Shown: positions 44,788 to 49,232 of the stretch, in pieces
How the letters are laid out: every line of letters starts with the position of its first letter
Numbering within the stretch: the stretch's first letter is position 1
From: Eubacteriales bacterium
GTDB taxonomy: Bacteria > Bacillota > Clostridia > Lachnospirales > Lachnospiraceae
Reading direction: 5' to 3'
Length of the DNA stretch: 49,232 nt
Assembly (NCBI GenBank): GCA_030539055.1
Contig: JAUNSV010000010.1
Location: 1 to 49,232 of the forward strand
Notes under the pieces: generated by a model
Told to the model about the DNA's origin: nothing
Database searches by the model: none
Seen by the model: the letters and a program-made list of their open reading frames with translations, nothing else
Program-made: the position numbers and the translations under genes

Positions 44788-46696
44788 TTTGCTCCATTTG
44801 ATAAAATATTTTTTCTAAACCAATTAAGTATACTTTTTCTCTTGCTCTAGTAACTCCAGTATACAATAAATTTTTGTTTAATAAATAGTATGAGGCTTTA
44901 TACATAGGAAAAATAACAATAGGATACTCTGATCCTTGCGATTTATGAACTGTCATAGCATAAGCTAAAGATAAATCTTTTATATCATCATAATTATATT
45001 TTACTTTTTTGCCATCAAAATCTACTATAAATGTTGATTCTTTTTTGTCTATGTCTATTATTCTTCCTAAATCACCATTGAATATACCAAAGCCTTGCTC
45101 TATAATAACTTTTTTTTCATTCTCTATATACCATTCCAAATCATAATTATTTTTAATTTGCATTACTTTATCATTAATTCTATAAATATTAGTATAATAT
45201 TTTATTTCTTTTTTATCTTTTGATTTGGGATTTAATGTATTTTGCAAAATTTTATTTAAATTTATGGTTCCTAGCTCTCCTTTTTTTGTAGAGCATATTA
45301 CTTGTATGTCAAAATAATTTATTATATTTTCTTGATTCATATTCTCTTTTATTAAATTTTGGATATTCTCTATAATCTTATGTGCATCGTATTCTTTAAT
45401 AAAAATAAAATCATTAGAATTATCATCAAGGTCAATTTCTTGTTTGTGATTGATTTTATGAGCATTAATTACTATTTTAGAATTTTGAGATTGTCTATGA
45501 ATAGTAGTAAGTAAATTTACATTGAATATATTAGAAGATATCATATCTGATAATACATTTCCTACTCCAACTGCAGGTAATTGGTCTTTATCTCCTACCA
45601 AAATAATTTTTGTTTTTTTGGGTAATGCGAGTATTAATGAATGCATTAAATATAAGTCTACCATACTCATTTCATCTACTATTACAGTATCAACATCTAA
45701 CTTATTTTTTTCATTCTTCTTAAAAAAATGTCTTCCTCTGTCTGATGTAAATTCTAGTGCTCTATGTATTGTTTTAGCTTTAATATTTGTTACTTCTATT
45801 ATTCTTTTTGCTGCTCTTCCAGTTGGTGCAAGAAGAAGAATTTTTAATCCAAGCCTTAAGAAGTTGCTAGCATATTCTTTTAATAAAGTAGTTTTTCCAG
45901 TTCCAGGGCCACCAGTAATTATTTCTATATCTTCTTTTCTTTCAAAAAGCATTTTTGATAATTCGTACTCTTTTTTATAATTATTATAAGAATATATTTG
46001 TCTTTTTTCTTCTTCTCTTACTACAATTAATTTATTCATTTGCATATTGATTAAGTAATCATCTAAAGTGTTGATATTTAAATTAAGTATTTTTTCTAAC
46101 TCACTTTCTAATTCTTCCATAAATAAAAAAACATGCCCAGCTCTATATGCTGCTTCATTCAATACATATAATATTGCAGCTTCTATTCTTATATCGCTGT
46201 CATGTTCTATTCCTATTTGACTTGCTATTTTGTCTACAAAATCAAAAGACAAATCTTCAAAATCTTCTATAATAACATATGGATTCTTATTTAATATATC
46301 TATTGTTTTATATTTGTATTTTAATACTAAAACGATTATTATTTTTTCATTTAAATCTAAATCTACAAGATATTTTACTTGCTTTTTTAATAATTTAACA
46401 TCTACTTCTTTATCATTATTATAATCATAATCATCTAAAATAGAATTTATTATGTATTCACATATTGTTTTTTTACTTTTTTTAGTTTTTCTTTGATACG
46501 AAATAATAGTATATTGCTTTCCATACTTTGGATGAATAACTTCATCAAGAGTGAAATCAATTGTTTCTCCCTCTATTGCATCACAGCTTCCAAGAATGGT
46601 ATATGGCTCATCATCCATTGAACAAGCCATTATTGAAAAATTTGAACGGTAGTCTTGATAAATAATTTTTTCAATATAGAAAGGGCCCTCTATCAT
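44732..46696 (-). CDS. recD2: RecD2-type ATP-dependent DNA helicase
   Basis: The 654-aa SF1B helicase unwinds DNA 5' to 3'. It has an N-terminal OB-like domain (1-70), a helical region, Walker A GGPGTGKT (262-269), Walker B DEMSMVD, VGDKDQLPAVGVGNVL, TTIHRQ, and the C-terminal SH3-like and motif VI segment with YAMTVHKSQGSEYP. Family members are usually about 720-750 aa; the shortness falls in the N-terminal helix-hairpin-helix region. The ATG overlaps the mreB stop by four bases. Confidence 0.94.
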   Translation of the reverse strand: MIEGPFYIEKIIYQDYRSNFSIMACSMDDEPYTILGSCDAIEGETIDFTLDEVIHPKYGKQYTIISYQRKTKKSKKTICEYIINSILDDYDYNNDKEVDVKLLKKQVKYLVDLDLNEKIIIVLVLKYKYKTIDILNKNPYVIIEDFEDLSFDFVDKIASQIGIEHDSDIRIEAAILYVLNEAAYRAGHVFLFMEELESELEKILNLNINTLDDYLINMQMNKLIVVREEEKRQIYSYNNYKKEYELSKMLFERKEDIEIITGGPGTGKTTLLKEYASNFLRLGLKILLLAPTGRAAKRIIEVTNIKAKTIHRALEFTSDRGRHFFKKNEKNKLDVDTVIVDEMSMVDLYLMHSLILALPKKTKIILVGDKDQLPAVGVGNVLSDMISSNIFNVNLLTTIHRQSQNSKIVINAHKINHKQEIDLDDNSNDFIFIKEYDAHKIIENIQNLIKENMNQENIINYFDIQVICSTKKGELGTINLNKILQNTLNPKSKDKKEIKYYTNIYRINDKVMQIKNNYDLEWYIENEKKVIIEQGFGIFNGDLGRIIDIDKKESTFIVDFDGKKVKYNYDDIKDLSLAYAMTVHKSQGSEYPIVIFPMYKASYYLLNKNLLYTGVTRAREKVYLIGLEKIFYQMEQNENENKRHSSLCCRSFLS

Positions 46697-47751
46697 CTTC
46701 CCTCTTCTCTTCTTCTTTCATTTATTCTTTTTTGTATTCCTCTAATAACAGCATTCACTGGGTTATCGGCAAGCATTACATCGATTGATGTTTCTGATTT
46801 TAATCTTTCCACTAAGCCTCTTAATTGTGAACCACCACCAGTCATTATAATACCTCTTGAGTATATGTCTGCTGCAAGCTCAGGTGGTGTAATTTCAAAT
46901 ATACTTTTTACTGTTTCTACTATTTGTTTTACTGGTTCTTCGAGAGCCTCTCTTATTTCTGATTCACTTACCAAAATATTCTTTGGGTACCCACCAACTG
47001 CACCAAGTAGGAGTCCCTTTATTTTCATACTTCTCTCATTCTCTGTTTTAATTGGTTTTTCTTCATCATTTTCATACTCTATATTTCTTGATTCTTGTGT
47101 TGTTTCGTATGCAGAACCTATTTGAATTTTTACTTCCTCTGCTGTTCTCTCTCCTACAGAGAGTGAATATCTTTCTTTCAAAAATTTTATTATAGCTTCA
47201 TCAAAATCATCTCCACCTATTTTTAATGATTTTGAACATACTATCCCTCCTAAAGATATAACAGCAACATCTGAAGTGCCACCGCCTATATCTATAATCA
47301 TATTCCCCTCTGGCTTTCTTATATCTATATCTACACCTTTTGCAGCACAAATTGGTTCTTCAAGAATTTCTATTTCTCTTGCACCAGCAGATTCTATTGC
47401 ATCCCAAACAGACTTTCTTTCTACCTCTGTAGCACCACTTGGTATGCAAGCTACAACTCTTGGTTTTCTTAAAGTAGATTTACCAATAGCTCTTCTAATA
47501 AAATACTCTATCATTTTTTCTGTATTTGTATAACTAGAAATAAACCCTTTTCTTATGGGTCTAATAGCATATATTTTGTCATGAGTTCTACCTATATACT
47601 CTCTTGCTTTATTGCCAAAAGCAATAGCTCTATTATCTTCTCGATTTATAGCAATAACGGATGGCTCACTATATATTTTTCCATCTACACATACTAAAGT
47701 ATTTGCTGTTCCAAGGTCTATGCCTATATCATTTGAAGAAAATAATCCCAT
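46693..47751 (-). CDS. mreB: Rod shape-determining protein MreB/Mbl
   Basis: MreB is a bacterial actin that guides side-wall synthesis. The 352-aa protein has DIGIDLGTANTLV (phosphate-1), CIPSGATEVERKSV, EEPICAAKG, IIDIGGGTSDVAV (phosphate-2, 152-164) and MTGGGSQLRGL (adenosine). About 20 extra charged residues (roughly 217-240) interrupt the usual GSAYP...EVRG segment, and the C-terminal DNPVNAVIRGIQKRI replaces the common GTGKAL. The start has GGAGGG four bases upstream. It lies 15 bp after the phosphohexomutase and overlaps recD2. Confidence 0.95.
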   Translation of the reverse strand: MGLFSSNDIGIDLGTANTLVCVDGKIYSEPSVIAINREDNRAIAFGNKAREYIGRTHDKIYAIRPIRKGFISSYTNTEKMIEYFIRRAIGKSTLRKPRVVACIPSGATEVERKSVWDAIESAGAREIEILEEPICAAKGVDIDIRKPEGNMIIDIGGGTSDVAVISLGGIVCSKSLKIGGDDFDEAIIKFLKERYSLSVGERTAEEVKIQIGSAYETTQESRNIEYENDEEKPIKTENERSMKIKGLLLGAVGGYPKNILVSESEIREALEEPVKQIVETVKSIFEITPPELAADIYSRGIIMTGGGSQLRGLVERLKSETSIDVMLADNPVNAVIRGIQKRINERRREEGR

Positions 47752-47766
47752 TTTACCCTCCGTTTA

Positions 47767-49232
47767 TTACATAAATTGATTCATTACTTTTTTAAATTTT
47801 ATTAATTTTTCTTTTGCTTCATTTTCGCTATTACCTTTTACTTGATAATATATTTTTATTTTGGGTTCTGTTCCAGATGGTCTTATGCATATGCAAGATC
47901 CATCTTCTAATTTATAAAAAATTGCATTTGTTCTAGGTAATTTTATTTCATCAAGTATATTTGTATTGTGATCAAAAGACATAGATTCATTATAATCTTC
48001 AAATGTATCTACTTTAATATCATAAAAATCTCTTACTTGATCTTTAGATAAAAATGTCATAATATTACTCATTTTTTCTTTACCAGAAATACCCTCATAA
48101 ACAAAAGAGTCTACATTATCTATAAAATACCCATACTTTTTATATATTAAATTTAAAACTTGAGTCAAATCCAAATTTTTAATTTTGAAAAATGATGCTA
48201 TTTCAATAGTAAGTAATAATGCTGATATTGAGTCTTTATCTCTTACATAATCGCCTACTAATGCTCCATACGATTCCTCTGCAGCAAATAAAAACTTTTT
48301 TCTTTTATTTGAATCTAATTTTTCATTATTTAATATTTCTTTTCCTATCCATTTAAAACCTGTTAAACATATTTTTTCTTCTACATTATAATATTTTGCT
48401 TCTTCATCTAAGAGCCTTGATGTAACAAAAGATTTAATTATATAATACTTATCATAATTTGATTTTTTATTTTTAAAAATATTTTTTGTAAAATGTAAAA
48501 TGTATTCACACATTATACTTGCTAACATATTGCCTGTAAGAGAAATATATTCATTATTTTTATTTTTTACTAATACACCTATTCTATCGGCATCTGGGTC
48601 TGTAGCTATAACTAGATCTGCCTTTTTTTGTTTAGCTAAATCAATCCCAAGCTTAAAAGCATCTCTATTCTCTGGGTTTGGAGATTTGATAGTGCAAAAA
48701 TCTCCATTTTTATCATTTTGTGATTCTACTACAAAAAAATTTTTTATATTAAATTTTTTGATTACACTTGATATACATCTTTCTCCTGTTCCATGAAGTG
48801 GTGTATATACGATTTTTAATTTATTTTTCATTATATCTATTGCTTTTTTATTTATTACTTGCTTAGAAACAATTTCTATATATTTATCCCATATTTTTTT
48901 TGGCACATATTCTATTAGCTTTTCTTTTTTTGCAATTTTTTCACTCATAGTTTTGCAAATAGAAAAATCATTTATATTATTAATCTCTTCTATTATCTCT
49001 TTATCTTCTGGAGAAGAAAATTGAGAGCCATCACTTAAATATACTTTGTATCCATTATATTCTTTTGTATTATGTGAGGCTGTAATATTAATACCTACAT
49101 TTGCTCCCAAATTTCTAATAGCAAATGAAACAAGTGGAGTTGGAGAATAATCATCAAAAATATATGTTTTAATACCATTTGCAGCAAAGCAAAGTGCTGT
49201 TTCCATAGCAAATTGTTTTGAATTATTTCTTG
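47767..49232 (-). CDS. Phosphoglucomutase/phosphomannomutase, 5' end outside the window
   Basis: The alpha-D-phosphohexomutase interconverts hexose 1- and 6-phosphates, supplying sugars for wall polymers. An internal Met lies at 49206, but the frame continues to the edge as RNNSKQFAMETA, matching the family's SRxxS block, so the gene is truncated by the window. Visible are the phosphoserine loop TASHNTKEYNGYKVY, the metal loop ATDPDADRIG, the sugar-binding EESYGALVGDYVRDKD and the phosphate loop RPSGTEPKIKIYY. TASHNT has Thr where TASHNP is commoner. It is the upstream partner of mreB. Confidence 0.93.
   Translation of the reverse strand, partial: RNNSKQFAMETALCFAANGIKTYIFDDYSPTPLVSFAIRNLGANVGINITASHNTKEYNGYKVYLSDGSQFSSPEDKEIIEEINNINDFSICKTMSEKIAKKEKLIEYVPKKIWDKYIEIVSKQVINKKAIDIMKNKLKIVYTPLHGTGERCISSVIKKFNIKNFFVVESQNDKNGDFCTIKSPNPENRDAFKLGIDLAKQKKADLVIATDPDADRIGVLVKNKNNEYISLTGNMLASIMCEYILHFTKNIFKNKKSNYDKYYIIKSFVTSRLLDEEAKYYNVEEKICLTGFKWIGKEILNNEKLDSNKRKKFLFAAEESYGALVGDYVRDKDSISALLLTIEIASFFKIKNLDLTQVLNLIYKKYGYFIDNVDSFVYEGISGKEKMSNIMTFLSKDQVRDFYDIKVDTFEDYNESMSFDHNTNILDEIKLPRTNAIFYKLEDGSCICIRPSGTEPKIKIYYQVKGNSENEAKEKLIKFKKVMNQFM

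Noticed and set aside
45522-47125. Several long plus-strand frames opposite recD2 and mreB
   Set aside because: Antisense shadows of strongly conserved genes.

Overview
The window looks like chromosomal DNA of a strongly AT-rich, low-GC Gram-positive bacterium of the Clostridia type. Evidence is the MreB, FtsH, LCP and HtrA set, choline-binding-type wall-anchoring repeats, TTGACA/TATAAT promoters with 16-17 bp spacers, AGGAGG-like ribosome sites, and lipoprotein and sortless wall-associated secretion rather than outer-membrane genes. I cannot name a genus. All genes but one (hemW) lie on the minus strand, so the text below runs in transcription order, from high to low coordinate.

Region 1 (49232-37639), housekeeping. 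A partial phosphohexomutase, mreB, recD2 and comFC form a tight operon that converges on hemW (+). hemW and holA diverge from a 47-bp region in which each gene has an extended -10 box ending exactly 7 nt before its ATG, predicting leaderless transcripts in both directions. holA, nrnA and a truB-ribF gene fusion (one 482-aa ORF with a degenerate riboflavin-kinase end) follow. Then comes a histidine ammonia-lyase with a clear promoter.

Region 2 (37539-25532). An NhaC-family antiporter with its own promoter and terminator, a small PH-like membrane protein, tRNA-Arg(TCT), then an operon: small membrane protein, 8-oxoguanine DNA glycosylase, a DD-carboxypeptidase-like protein (KNG in place of KTG), three glycosyltransferases, an initiating sugar-phosphate transferase and an LCP ligase with a long disordered tail.

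Region 3 (25441-13756). htrA with promoter and terminator, then a second surface-polysaccharide operon: lipoprotein, Wzy-like polymerase, a second initiating sugar-phosphate transferase, three glycosyltransferases, Wzx-like flippase, HddA-like sugar kinase, and a dicarboxylate-type symporter. Together regions 2 and 3 encode the parts of a wall-linked polysaccharide made by a Wzx/Wzy-type route and attached by LCP.

Region 4 (13589-8420). An operon of a coiled-coil lipoprotein, a wall-binding protein with an NPCBM-like end, ftsH, and a secreted S11 DD-carboxypeptidase homologue in which all three active-site motifs are changed (SLTN, SAC, KQG), so apparently a pseudoenzyme carrying choline-binding-type repeats. 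tRNA-Arg(ACG) with its own promoter and terminator follows.

Region 5 (8360-1), accessory. Downstream of that tRNA lies a block of genes I do not recognise: a small membrane protein and an array of paralogous two-gene modules. Gene A is a soluble ~255-aa protein; gene B is a 560-620-aa membrane-anchored extracellular protein with an NlpC/CHAP-like GD...GxxVG signature. One B copy is a frameshifted remnant fused by deletion to the next A. The block ends with a 451-aa anchored protein with three internal repeats. This array, the pseudo-carboxypeptidase coupled to ftsH, the truB-ribF fusion and the symmetric leaderless promoter are the most unusual features.
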